Shown here: positions 7,520 to 15,700 of the stretch, in pieces
Position numbering within the stretch: the first letter of the stretch is position 1
Layout: the number at the start of each line of letters is the position of its first letter
From: JAQBGV01 sp032128395
GTDB lineage: Bacteria > Planctomycetota > UBA8108 > UBA1146
Length of the DNA stretch: 31,802 nt
NCBI GenBank assembly: GCA_032128395.1
Contig: JAQBGV010000186.1
Coordinates: forward strand, 1-31,802
Direction of reading: 5' to 3'
The notes under the pieces: generated by a model
Databases searched by the model: none
Seen by the model: the letters and a program-made list of their open reading frames with translations, nothing else
What the model was told of the DNA's origin: nothing
Program-made: the position numbers and the translations under genes

Positions 7520-8667
7520 TGACAGAAGAGTTGAGGTTCTCCACGCGGGCGGTCCACGCCGGCCAGGAGCCTGATCCGTCGACCGGCGCGATCATGACCC
7601 CGGTGTACTTGACGAGCACCTACGTGCAGGCCGCTCCGGGTGTGCACAAGGGCTACGAGTACTCCCGGACCGGGAACCCGACCCGCTCCGCGCTCGAACG
7701 GAACCTCGCTTCCCTCGAGGGAGGTGCGCACGGGCTCTGCTTCGCGAGCGGACTGGCCGCGACCGACACGATCCTCAAGACCTTGCGACCGGGGGATCAC
7801 GTCGTCGCGTGCGACGACCTGTACGGGGGTACGTATCGGATCTTCGAGAGCGTCTACCGGCCGTTCGGACTCGATTTCACGTTCGTCGACGCGACCGATC
7901 TCGGAAACGTCGAGGAGGCGATCCGCGCCGAGACGAAACTCGCCTGGATCGAGACCCCGACCAACCCCCTTCTCAAGATCGTCGACATCGCGGGGGTCGT
8001 CGAACTCTGCCGTGGACGCGATGTGAAGGTCGTGGTCGACAATACTTTCGCCACGCCGTACCTGCAGCGACCGCTCTCACTCGGCGCCGATGTGGTGCTC
8101 CATTCGATGACGAAGTATCTCGGCGGCCACTCCGATGTGGTCGGCGGAGCGATCGTGCTGGACGACGACGAGCTCGCCGAGAAACTCGCTTACCTCCAGA
8201 ATGCCGCGGGGGGGATCCCCGGACCGATGGACTGCTTCCTGGTTCTTCGCGGCGTGAAGACCCTCGCGGTGCGGATGGACCGCCACCAGGAGAATGCGCG
8301 CCGCGTCGTGGACTTCCTCCGGCAGCACCCCAGGGTCGATCGAGTGTATTTTCCAGGCGACGAGGACCACCCCGGTCATGCGATCGCGGCTCGACAGATG
8401 TCCGGGTTCGGCGGCATGGTGAGTTTCGTCCTCGCCGGTGAACGGGAGGAGCACGCCCGTGAGCTGGTCTCGCGCACGAAGGTATTCCAGCTCGCGGAAT
8501 CGCTCGGCGGTGTCGAGAGCTTGATCGAGCACCCGGTCTCGATGACCCACGGCTCGATCCCGAGGGAAGAGCGCCTGAAGGCAGGGCTGAGCGACGCCCT
8601 GATCCGCCTGAGTGTCGGGATCGAGGATGTGGAGGACCTGATCGAGGACCTGGATCGGGTGTTGTAA
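7519..8667 (+). CDS. Cystathionine gamma-lyase / gamma-synthase (Cys/Met PLP family)
   Basis: The 382-residue fold-type I PLP enzyme has the family marks YSRTGNPTRSALE, FASGLAATDTI, VVDNTFATPYLQRPL, and HSMTKYLGGHSDVVGG with the PLP lysine at K199, then SLGGVESLIEHPVSMTH near the C-terminus. It starts at GTG 7519, which overlaps the upstream TAG by one base. The frame extends further upstream, but only inside the cystathionine beta-synthase gene. Gamma-lyases and gamma-synthases cannot be separated reliably by motif. Pairing with a cystathionine beta-synthase argues for the lyase role: cystathionine to cysteine, 2-oxobutyrate and ammonia. That completes the reverse transsulfuration route from homocysteine to cysteine. 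Confidence 0.88.
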   Translation: MTEELRFSTRAVHAGQEPDPSTGAIMTPVYLTSTYVQAAPGVHKGYEYSRTGNPTRSALERNLASLEGGAHGLCFASGLAATDTILKTLRPGDHVVACDDLYGGTYRIFESVYRPFGLDFTFVDATDLGNVEEAIRAETKLAWIETPTNPLLKIVDIAGVVELCRGRDVKVVVDNTFATPYLQRPLSLGADVVLHSMTKYLGGHSDVVGGAIVLDDDELAEKLAYLQNAAGGIPGPMDCFLVLRGVKTLAVRMDRHQENARRVVDFLRQHPRVDRVYFPGDEDHPGHAIAARQMSGFGGMVSFVLAGEREEHARELVSRTKVFQLAESLGGVESLIEHPVSMTHGSIPREERLKAGLSDALIRLSVGIEDVEDLIEDLDRVL

Positions 8668-8720
8668 GTCAAGAATGCCACGGGGGAGTGCTCATTCACC
8701 GAGAGGTTGGACCCGCTCCA

Positions 8721-8885
8721 CGGGCAAGGCGGGTACGAGTCGCACCCCAGTGTGTCGAGCGTCGGATCGGTACCGCACCCCGGGAAGGGGGTCGGCGGCG
8801 GTGACCGGTTCGAGAAGATATCGCCGAGCGTGTACGCCGGGTCCGCGAGCGCTCCGCGGTCGTTCGAGTCCGCAGCATCCTCGCA
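8721..8885 (-). pseudogene. Relic of a dockerin-like C-terminal module
   Basis: On the minus strand this stretch reads CEDAADSNDRGALADPAYT, then LGDIFSN, PPPTPFPGCGTDP and LGCDSYPPCP. It lines up residue by residue with the last half-module of the FG-GAP protein at 13123-15513 (CLAAADGNDDSLIDVSD, FALDSLFTQG, PPPPPPYPTCG, LGCVSYPPCP). The first EF-hand of the module, the body of the protein and a start are absent. No stop follows PPCP; it is replaced by TGG, and the frame runs on antisense into the transsulfuration gene. It is therefore best read as the 3' remnant of a deleted exported-protein gene. It fills most of the 327-base gap between the transsulfuration gene and the sigma factor gene; the rest of that gap shows nothing else. 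Confidence 0.7.
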
Positions 8886-8994
8886 GCTCCCCTCCCGAAA
8901 TTGGCGTGAACGGACCCCGGAGCAATATCCCGAGCAGGACCCGCCGCAGCAGCTAGAATCGTGATCGAAGCCCAAGCACGGAACGGGGGACCCG

Positions 8995-9570
8995 TTGGCG
9001 CCCGGAGCCGACGTCACCCAGCTCCTGACCTCGGTTCGCCGCGGCGAGGAGGGGGCTCTCGATGCGCTTCTGCCGCTCGTCTACGACGAGTTGCGGGGTC
9101 TCGCGGGCCGCCACTTGCAGAGTGAGCGCCGCGACCACACCCTCCAGGCGACCGCTCTCGCCCACGAGGCCTACCTGCGTCTCGTCGTGCAGCGCAACCA
9201 GCGATGGCAGGACCGCGCCCACTTCTTCGCGGTCGCGTCCCTCGCGATCCGCCGGATCCTCGTCGACCACGCCCGCTCCAAGGGAGCGCTGCGCCGTGGG
9301 GGAGATCGCGCTCGACAGGAGTTCCACGACGACATCACATCGAGTGCGCCATCCACACCGGATCTCGACCTGGTCGCTCTCGATGAAGCGCTCACCGCGC
9401 TCACGGTCGATGACGCTCGGAAGGCTCGCGGGGTCGAACTTCGCTTCTTCGGAGGGCTGACCACCGAGGAGATCGCCGAGGTGCAAGGGATCTCGGTGGC
9501 GACCGTGGAGCGCGACTGGAGCTTCGCCCGGGCCTGGCTCCATCGCCAGATCGAGGGGAAGGGCACGTGA
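8995..9570 (+). CDS. ECF sigma factor (ECF_sigma / TIGR02999 type)
   Basis: The 191-residue protein matches the sigma-70-like family common in planctomycetes and acidobacteria. The N-terminal TQLLTSVRRGEEGALDALLPLVYDELRGLA is the family hallmark. Region 2 contains ATALAHEAYLRLV and AHFFAVASLAIRRILVDHAR. Region 4 contains GLTTEEIAEVQGISVATVERDWSFARAWL, the helix-turn-helix that reads the -35 box. The start is TTG at 8995, preceded by GGGGGA at close to ideal spacing. Its TGA overlaps the ATG of the receptor kinase gene by one base. Such sigma-kinase pairs are frequent in this phylum, and the usual inference is that phosphorylation controls the sigma factor. No anti-sigma factor is adjacent. 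Confidence 0.92.
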   Translation: MAPGADVTQLLTSVRRGEEGALDALLPLVYDELRGLAGRHLQSERRDHTLQATALAHEAYLRLVVQRNQRWQDRAHFFAVASLAIRRILVDHARSKGALRRGGDRARQEFHDDITSSAPSTPDLDLVALDEALTALTVDDARKARGVELRFFGGLTTEEIAEVQGISVATVERDWSFARAWLHRQIEGKGT

Positions 9571-12500
9571 TGGAGCGATGGGAACTGCGGGAAGAGCTCT
9601 TCCACCGACTCCTCGAGCTCGCACCCGGAGAGAGGGAGAACTTTCTCACCTCCCGCTGCGCAGGCGACGCCGATCTCGCTGAGGAACTCCGAGCCTTGGT
9701 CGCGAGCCACGAGGGTGCATCAGATGAGTTCCTCTCCGGCTCCGCCCTCGGGCCCGAGTTCCACCTCGCGGAGACAGCCGACGGAGAGGACCTCGACGCT
9801 GCCCTCGTGGGGAGCCATCTCGGCCCCTACCGCATCGATTCGGTGATCGCCTCTGGCGGCATGGGCACCGTCTACGCCGGCGAACGGGACGATGATGAAT
9901 ACCGCCGCCCGGTCGCGATCAAGGTGATCCGTCGCGGGATGGCTTCCACCGAGGTGAGGCGACGCTTCCGTCAAGAGCGGCAAGCGCTCGCCCAGTTCGA
10001 GCACCCCGGCATCGCCTCGCTCCTCGATGGAGGAACGACTCCCGAGAGTCTGCCCTATCTGGTGATGGAGCGGATCGACGGCGACGCGATCGATCGCTGG
10101 TGCGATGACCGCAACCTCCCGGTCCCCGATCGGTTGCGCCTCTTCCTACGGGTCTGCGACGCGGTGACCTACGCCCATCGCGCCCTCGTCGTCCACCGCG
10201 ACTTGAAGCCGCCGAACATCCTCGTCACCAAGGACGGGCACCCGCGGCTTCTCGATTTCGGGGTGGCGAAGATCCTCGCACCCGATCGGGAATCGAGAGG
10301 GACCGGCACCTCCGCGACCGCGCGCTTCTTCACCCCTGGGTATGCGAGTCCCGAGCAGATCAACGGATCTCCGGTGGATACCGCAACCGACATCTACTCG
10401 CTCGGGGTCATCCTCTACGAGCTCCTCACCGGACACCGCCCCCACCCGACGGGGACTTGTACCCCGGTCGAGCACGAGCGCCGGATCTGCGAGGAGGAAC
10501 CGACCCGCCCCAGCGCGATCGTCCGCCGAACGACGGAGGAGACTCACCACGGGTCCACTGCGCGGATCACCCCAGATTCTGTGAGCCGTGAGCGCTCTAC
10601 GCATACCGATCGGCTGGTGCGCCACCTCCGCGGGGACCTCGATGCGATCGTCCTCAAGGCGCTCCGGAAGGAACCGGACGAGCGGTATTCCTCGGTCGAA
10701 CAGTTCGCCGAGGATATCCGGCGCCACCTCGGTGGGCTCCCGGTTCTCGCACGCCGCGGAACAGCGCGATACCGCGCCACGAAGTTCATGCGTCGTCACC
10801 ACAAGGGCGCGATCGCGACCGCCCTGGTGCTCGTCTCCCTGGTCGCCGGAATCCTGATCGCCCAGCGCGAAGCGGAGCGAGCCCGCGAGGCCGCCGACCG
10901 GGCGACACGGCAGGCGCAAGCCGCACGTCGCGCTCGTGAGTTCATCGTCACCCAGCTCTATCCCTCGCTCGACCCGTTCACCGGGGAGCCTCGTCGTGAG
11001 CTGCTCCGAGGATCACTGGCGGAAGGGGGAGCGCTCGGCGAGCGCGACCTCGCGGACGAGCCGGAAGAGTTGGTGGGATACCTCGAGGCGATCGCCTCGG
11101 TGTGCGAGCTGTTCCGGCTCCCGGATGAGTCCGCGCGCTGGTGGTCTCGGGTGGCAGAGCGGATCGAGGCCGACCTCCCCTGGCAGGAGGCGGCGCTCGC
11201 CCGGGCCCGGCATCGCGCGGGACTCGCCCACAACGAGCGAGGCAGATGGAGCGATGCGAAGCGGGCTCTGCAGGGTGTTCTCGCGATCTCGACCGGTCCC
11301 GATGCTGCGCGGGTGGAGCTCGATCTCGCCCGCTCCGAGGCGGGAGAGGGCCGATACTCCGAGGCCAGGGAGCGACTCGAGCGGATCGATCCGCTCCTCG
11401 CCCCGCGTAGTCCCGCCGCTCGGAGCGCGGAGATGTTCCGGGTGGATCTCGCGCTCTCCCTCGGTCGAGGGAGTGAGGCGGTGGAGAGGTCCGAAGAGAA
11501 TCTCGGGCGCGCCCTCGATGAGTCTCCGGTCGATTCGATTCACGTGGCGCGGCTCGAGAGCCAGCTTGCGCGTGCACTTCGGGAAACCACGCGTTTTCGA
11601 GAGGCGGAGCGCTTCGCCCGACGGGCCGTCGATCGTGCCCACGACTTGCTTCCCGTCGCCCATCCATTGTGGCTGGAACTCTACGAGCCTCTGCTCCAGT
11701 GCCTGGCCGATCGTCAGCTGGCGAGGACCGCCGAGGTCTTCAGCCTCGGCATTTCTGCCGTCGTCGAGCGAACGCTGGGGCCAGGGAGTCTGGGGCACGC
11801 CGATGCCATCGGTCTGACTGGAAGGCTCGCGGGACGGGGCGGTGGACTTGCAGTCTCCAAGACATACTGCAGCTTGGCGCTCGATCACTATCGAGCTCTC
11901 GCCCTCACCGAGGCTGACCCACGTGTCCTGGCGATTCGGGCTCGAGGTGCTCAGGTCCTGGTCGAGGAGGGCCTCCTCGAGAAAAAGGCCCATCTCCTCA
12001 CCACAGAAGCGGGAAACGACCGCGTGAAGGCGGAGGCGACCCTCGTCGAGGCGATCGCTCGCGCCCGTGATCGATTCGGTCCCGACCACTGGCGCACCGC
12101 CCGCCTCGGAGTTTGGCTCGCACGAGCGATCGGGGCGCAAGACCGGTTCGAAGAGGCCGAGTCGATCCTGATGACGAGTCTGACCCAGCTCGAGTCTGCC
12201 CTCGGAGAGCGTCACCCGGAGGTCGCGGATGCACATCGACTCTTCACGTTGCTCCTCCGTGATGGGTACGAAGCCACTGCCGACCCTGCGCTCGGCGAGA
12301 AGATCGCTGCGCACGGGCGCAGTCGAGCGGCAAGTCTCTGGAGCGACCACCCGAAGCGCCCGGAAGCTTGGGGAGATGTCGCGGTCACCGCCTCGATCGA
12401 TTTCGAGGACGACTTCTTGGAGAAGTCGATCGTACTCGAGAGCGCGCCCGACGAACGCTCCACCGCGACTCTCTGGATCTACGGGAGGGCGTGGAGACGG

Positions 12501-12950
12501 CCCGGGCACGCGTTCCTCCCGATCCGGGACTTGACGATCCTCGTCAACGATCATCCGGCCCAGCAGATCCGGACGAGTGTGCGGCTATTGTTCCAGGAAG
12601 ATGAGCTCAACTTCCACTGGGTGCCGCTCGAGATCCCGATCGAGTGGTTGCGGGAAGGAGAGAATCGATTCCTCATCGTGTCGCCGGATCGCACCCTCGG
12701 ATGGGAGACGAACAACCTCCTGGTGGGCGTCGATCCCGCCACCGACGAGAACCGCAGCTGGTGGTTCGGCAACGGCTTCGAGGGCGGTTACCCGGCGGTC
12801 AGGGACAAGGTTCTGCGCCCTGGTGCCCGCGACGATCACATCGAGAGCGATATGGCCCTCGAAGACCCGTCTCTGCTCGACGAGGGGCGTGCGGAGGCGC
12901 AGGCGGGCTGCGTCGGTGAGCTGATGATCGAGTTGGTGATCGAGGAATAG
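9570..12950 (+). CDS. Membrane Ser/Thr protein kinase with TPR-like and C-terminal beta-sandwich extracytoplasmic region
   Basis: The 1126-residue protein is taken from ATG 9570; an in-frame GTG lies one codon upstream. Residues 1-85 are a helical region common in sigma-linked kinases. The kinase domain (about 86-390) has the glycine loop IASGGMGTVY, K118 in VAIKVI, HRDLKPPNIL (209-218), DFG (229-231), GYASPEQ and DIYSLGVILYELLTG, so it looks catalytically competent. It contains a 50-residue insert after TGHRPHP. One membrane helix (about 414-431) separates it from a long alpha-helical, Glu/Arg-rich region (435-940) with TPR-like repeats. The last 180 residues appear to be a beta-sandwich (ATLWIYGRAWRRPGHAFL, LTILVNDHPAQQIRTSV, WLREGENRFLIVSPDRTLGW, SWWFGNGFEGGY). 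This layout fits a receptor sensing something outside the cytoplasm and signalling to the coupled sigma factor. The ligand is unknown. Confidence 0.9.
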   Translation: MERWELREELFHRLLELAPGERENFLTSRCAGDADLAEELRALVASHEGASDEFLSGSALGPEFHLAETADGEDLDAALVGSHLGPYRIDSVIASGGMGTVYAGERDDDEYRRPVAIKVIRRGMASTEVRRRFRQERQALAQFEHPGIASLLDGGTTPESLPYLVMERIDGDAIDRWCDDRNLPVPDRLRLFLRVCDAVTYAHRALVVHRDLKPPNILVTKDGHPRLLDFGVAKILAPDRESRGTGTSATARFFTPGYASPEQINGSPVDTATDIYSLGVILYELLTGHRPHPTGTCTPVEHERRICEEEPTRPSAIVRRTTEETHHGSTARITPDSVSRERSTHTDRLVRHLRGDLDAIVLKALRKEPDERYSSVEQFAEDIRRHLGGLPVLARRGTARYRATKFMRRHHKGAIATALVLVSLVAGILIAQREAERAREAADRATRQAQAARRAREFIVTQLYPSLDPFTGEPRRELLRGSLAEGGALGERDLADEPEELVGYLEAIASVCELFRLPDESARWWSRVAERIEADLPWQEAALARARHRAGLAHNERGRWSDAKRALQGVLAISTGPDAARVELDLARSEAGEGRYSEARERLERIDPLLAPRSPAARSAEMFRVDLALSLGRGSEAVERSEENLGRALDESPVDSIHVARLESQLARALRETTRFREAERFARRAVDRAHDLLPVAHPLWLELYEPLLQCLADRQLARTAEVFSLGISAVVERTLGPGSLGHADAIGLTGRLAGRGGGLAVSKTYCSLALDHYRALALTEADPRVLAIRARGAQVLVEEGLLEKKAHLLTTEAGNDRVKAEATLVEAIARARDRFGPDHWRTARLGVWLARAIGAQDRFEEAESILMTSLTQLESALGERHPEVADAHRLFTLLLRDGYEATADPALGEKIAAHGRSRAASLWSDHPKRPEAWGDVAVTASIDFEDDFLEKSIVLESAPDERSTATLWIYGRAWRRPGHAFLPIRDLTILVNDHPAQQIRTSVRLLFQEDELNFHWVPLEIPIEWLREGENRFLIVSPDRTLGWETNNLLVGVDPATDENRSWWFGNGFEGGYPAVRDKVLRPGARDDHIESDMALEDPSLLDEGRAEAQAGCVGELMIELVIEE

Positions 12951-13104
12951 CGCCTCCCGTACCGCGGCGCTCCGTTCGATTCGCTCAGGGCTTCGCTTCG
13001 AACTTGGCGCAGAGCTCCCCCGGAGATACCAGTTGCCGGAGCCATCGGATCGGTCCCGGTCATCGTCTCTCCCTCTTCGGGCATGACATTCAGGCCGAGG
13101 GAGT

Positions 13105-13119
13105 CCCGCTCGGAGCGGG
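13105..13119 (-). terminator. Possible terminator hairpin after the FG-GAP gene
   Basis: CCCGCT (13105-13110) and AGCGGG (13114-13119) form a perfect six-pair stem with a three-base loop. It lies four bases beyond the stop codon of the minus-strand FG-GAP gene. There is no U-run, so it is only a weak candidate for an intrinsic terminator. The remaining gap to the kinase stop (12951-13104) contains no gene. GTTCGA...TCGAAC near 12974-13002 is a loose inverted repeat. Confidence 0.35.
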
Positions 13120-13122
13120 CTG

Positions 13123-15513
13123 CTACGGACAGGGAGGGTAACTCACGCAGCCGAGAGGGGACACCGCGGTACCGCAGGTCGGGTACGGCGGCGGCGGCGG
13201 CGGTCCCTGGGTGAAGAGGGAATCGAGGGCGAAGATCACATCGGAGACATCGATCAACGAATCGTCGTTGCCGTCCGCCGCGGCGAGACAGAGGATCTGA
13301 CCGCTGTTGAAGAGATAGTTGAGGATCGTCACCGGGTCCCCGATATCGAAGAACCCGTCCGCGTTCGAGTCGCCCCGCACGAAGTTCACCCCGCAAGAGA
13401 CCGTACAGCACACCGGTGTCGTGCTCACTCCGCAGATCGTCGTCGCCACCAGGCAGAGTTCGATCAGATCGGTTCCCGAGAGGGGGATCGCTCCGCTCGT
13501 ACTCGATCCATCGAAAATCAGGGCAGTGACCCCGTCCACCGTGAGTTCGATCTGCTGGTAGCTCGAGGCATTGGTCCAGGAGAGGCTCGCGGTGCAGGTG
13601 GTGGGATCGACGGTACAGGTCACTCCCGAGACCGAGAGCGCCGGGACGTCGATGATCGTCACGGTGCAGCAGGCCGGGTCGGAGAGAATCGATTCGAGCA
13701 ACCCGCTGTCCGGATCGACGTCGTCGATTCGGGTCCTGGCGCAGACTTCATAGGTCCCGGGTCCGGCCGCGTTCACGGTCGCACCGAGGGAACCGGTCGC
13801 GAGCGATCCCGCCGGCGCTCCATCGATCGAGATCTCGATCGATGCGGCCTCCGGGTCCGCGGGGTCCCAGCCGAGGATCGCTTCGAAGAGGCAAGGGTCC
13901 CCGGCGCTGCAGGAGAGCCCGGTCAGCGGCTCGGCGGCGAGGGCGACGACACAACGGACCGTCGCCGAGGGGACCTGGTTCGTCACCCCGGTGACGTCAA
14001 AGCTATGGAACCCAAGGGGCGGGGCGAGGAGGGTGTACGAAGTCGTCCCTGTCGGGAGCTGGAGCGCGGCTGCGCCATCGATCGAGACGAACACGTTGTC
14101 GTAGACGGCACCACTCGTCCACTCGATCACGATGTCGTCACCGACCCGCTCACAGAGGAGTCCGCTGACCGGCGGCACGAAGTCGCACTCATCGGGAACT
14201 CCATTGCCGTTGCCGTCGAGGCTCGTTCCCGTGAGGAGATCGCAGAGATCGGGGGCACCGTTCTCGTTGCAATCCTCCCCCGAGGTGACGAAGACCCGGG
14301 CGACGCCAGCCTCGGGAGCGATACCATCGTGCTCGGGCGCGCCGACGATCGCCCTCGGGCCGCTGATCGCGACCGCCTCGCCGAATCGGTCGCCGGGGGC
14401 GCCCTCCGGCTCGTCGACCAGCTTCTCGACGAAGGTCCAGCCCGAGATTTGGTCGCGACGGAACAGATAGCTGGAGCCGCTCGCCGCGCCCTCCGGATCG
14501 TCCCCACTCGCCCCGATGAGGGCGTCGTCGCCGCTCAGGGAGACCGAGAAACCGAAGCGATCGCCAGCGGAGCCGTCCGGCGCGTGGAGTTTTGCCTCCT
14601 GGGGCCAGGTTCCGCTCCCCGCATCGAAGTGAAAAACGTACGCGGAGCCGGAATCCGGACCCTGGTCGTCGTCGCGCCACGCCCCCGCCAGGATTCGATC
14701 GCCGCTGATGGCGATCGACGCTGCGAACTGGTCGAGGAGCGAGAGGTCGGTCGGTAGGATTTTCTCCTCGAGAGTCCACTGCGATGTGCCCGGGTCATAG
14801 CGGTAGACGTAGAGCGCGCCCGCGCCGAAGCCGGGACCGATCGCCCCGACCACCGCGAGGTCGCTCGAAAGTGCGACCGAAGCCCCGAAGCGATCCCCCG
14901 GGCCACCGTCGAACGCGACGAGTTTCTGTTCCTGGAACCAGAATCCGGTCCCCGGGTCCTGACGGTGCAGGTACGCCGCCCCCGCCTCGCTCCCTGCCTC
15001 GTCCTCTTGCCAGGCACCGACGAGTGCGACGTTCCCTCGGACCGCGACGGCTTGCCCGTACTGGTCCCCGGCTTCGGCATCACTCGCGACCAGGGTCTGC
15101 GAGGTGGACCAGAGCCCGACTTGAGGGAGATATTGGCTGATCCGCGCGTTCCCGGTGTCCACCGCGGCCCCGTCACTCCCCGGTGCGCCGATGAGCGCGA
15201 TGCCCCCGCTCACGGAAACCGAGGTCCCGAACCGGTCTCCCGATGCGAGCCCGGTGGGGAGAAGGAACTGCTCGATCGGCCAGGCGGTCGAGGTCGAGTT
15301 CTCGCGATGGATGACTGCGGCACCCGCGTTCACGGCGGCGTCGTCGCTCCCCGGAATTCCGATCACCGCAACGGGCCCGCTGATCGAGACCGCAGCGCCG
15401 AGCCGATCGTTGGTGGCTCCGTTCGGATCCTCGATCCGGTCGTGCGAACACTGCGCGGGGAGAGAGCCAGCGGTGGACAGAACGAGCACGATGAACGATG
15501 CGATGCGACGCAC
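13123..15513 (-). CDS. Secreted FG-GAP beta-propeller protein with dockerin-like C-terminus
   Basis: The 796-residue protein starts at GTG 15513, with GAGGGGG eight bases upstream, and a signal peptide (about 1-20, ending LPAQC). Seven repeats with GDRFG/GDQYG followed by SVSxSGxxALIGAPGSD-like strands (residues about 35-405) indicate a seven-bladed FG-GAP propeller. A Cys/Asn-rich calcium-loop segment follows (EDCNENGAPDLC, DGNGNGVPDEC). Next come two or three Ig/fibronectin-like modules, then a pair of EF-hand-like loops (GDSNADGFFDIGD, DGNDDSLIDVSD) resembling a type I dockerin. It ends with a proline run and YPPCP. Such proteins are abundant in planctomycetes and presumably act outside the cell in adhesion or matrix. 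No enzyme motif is seen. A related tail survives as a relic at 8721-8885. Confidence 0.88.
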   Translation of the reverse strand: MRRIASFIVLVLSTAGSLPAQCSHDRIEDPNGATNDRLGAAVSISGPVAVIGIPGSDDAAVNAGAAVIHRENSTSTAWPIEQFLLPTGLASGDRFGTSVSVSGGIALIGAPGSDGAAVDTGNARISQYLPQVGLWSTSQTLVASDAEAGDQYGQAVAVRGNVALVGAWQEDEAGSEAGAAYLHRQDPGTGFWFQEQKLVAFDGGPGDRFGASVALSSDLAVVGAIGPGFGAGALYVYRYDPGTSQWTLEEKILPTDLSLLDQFAASIAISGDRILAGAWRDDDQGPDSGSAYVFHFDAGSGTWPQEAKLHAPDGSAGDRFGFSVSLSGDDALIGASGDDPEGAASGSSYLFRRDQISGWTFVEKLVDEPEGAPGDRFGEAVAISGPRAIVGAPEHDGIAPEAGVARVFVTSGEDCNENGAPDLCDLLTGTSLDGNGNGVPDECDFVPPVSGLLCERVGDDIVIEWTSGAVYDNVFVSIDGAAALQLPTGTTSYTLLAPPLGFHSFDVTGVTNQVPSATVRCVVALAAEPLTGLSCSAGDPCLFEAILGWDPADPEAASIEISIDGAPAGSLATGSLGATVNAAGPGTYEVCARTRIDDVDPDSGLLESILSDPACCTVTIIDVPALSVSGVTCTVDPTTCTASLSWTNASSYQQIELTVDGVTALIFDGSSTSGAIPLSGTDLIELCLVATTICGVSTTPVCCTVSCGVNFVRGDSNADGFFDIGDPVTILNYLFNSGQILCLAAADGNDDSLIDVSDVIFALDSLFTQGPPPPPPYPTCGTAVSPLGCVSYPPCP

Positions 15514-15535
15514 GATGCCACCCCCTCAGGACGGA

Positions 15536-15639
15536 CGACGCGCCTTCTCGGATACGCCTTCTCGAGTGCGAGCGCTCGCAGTACGGGCTCTCGCGGTACG
15601 GATGTTCGCGAAACGGCCCCTCGGATACGGGCTCCCGAA
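15536..15639. repeat. Degenerate 15-bp tandem repeat upstream of the FG-GAP gene
   Basis: About seven units with a 15-base period (occasionally 14) run from 15536 to 15639. The clearest are AGTGCGAGCGCTCGC (15565-15579), AGTACGGGCTCTCGC (15580-15594), GGTACGGATGTTCGC (15595-15609), GAAACGGCCCCTCGG (15610-15624) and ATACGGGCTCCCGAA (15625-15639). Two shorter units ending CGCCTTCTCG precede them. The array starts 22 bases upstream of the FG-GAP start codon and fills over half of the 187-base gap to the lptG stop, so it overlaps the likely leader or promoter. No gene is supported in this gap. Confidence 0.65.
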
Positions 15640-15700
15640 CGCGGACTGGAGACATCGTAGAGAGCGCCCGCGCGGGGTCAAGGAGTCGGGGAAGCCCACT

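Noticed and set aside
11013..12554. 513-residue minus-strand frame over the kinase gene
   Set aside because: It is antisense to the TPR-like and terminal part of the kinase and has no domain or start signal of its own.
15536..15639. CRISPR array
   Set aside because: Units are 15 bases, directly adjacent and diverged, with no spacers and no cas genes nearby.
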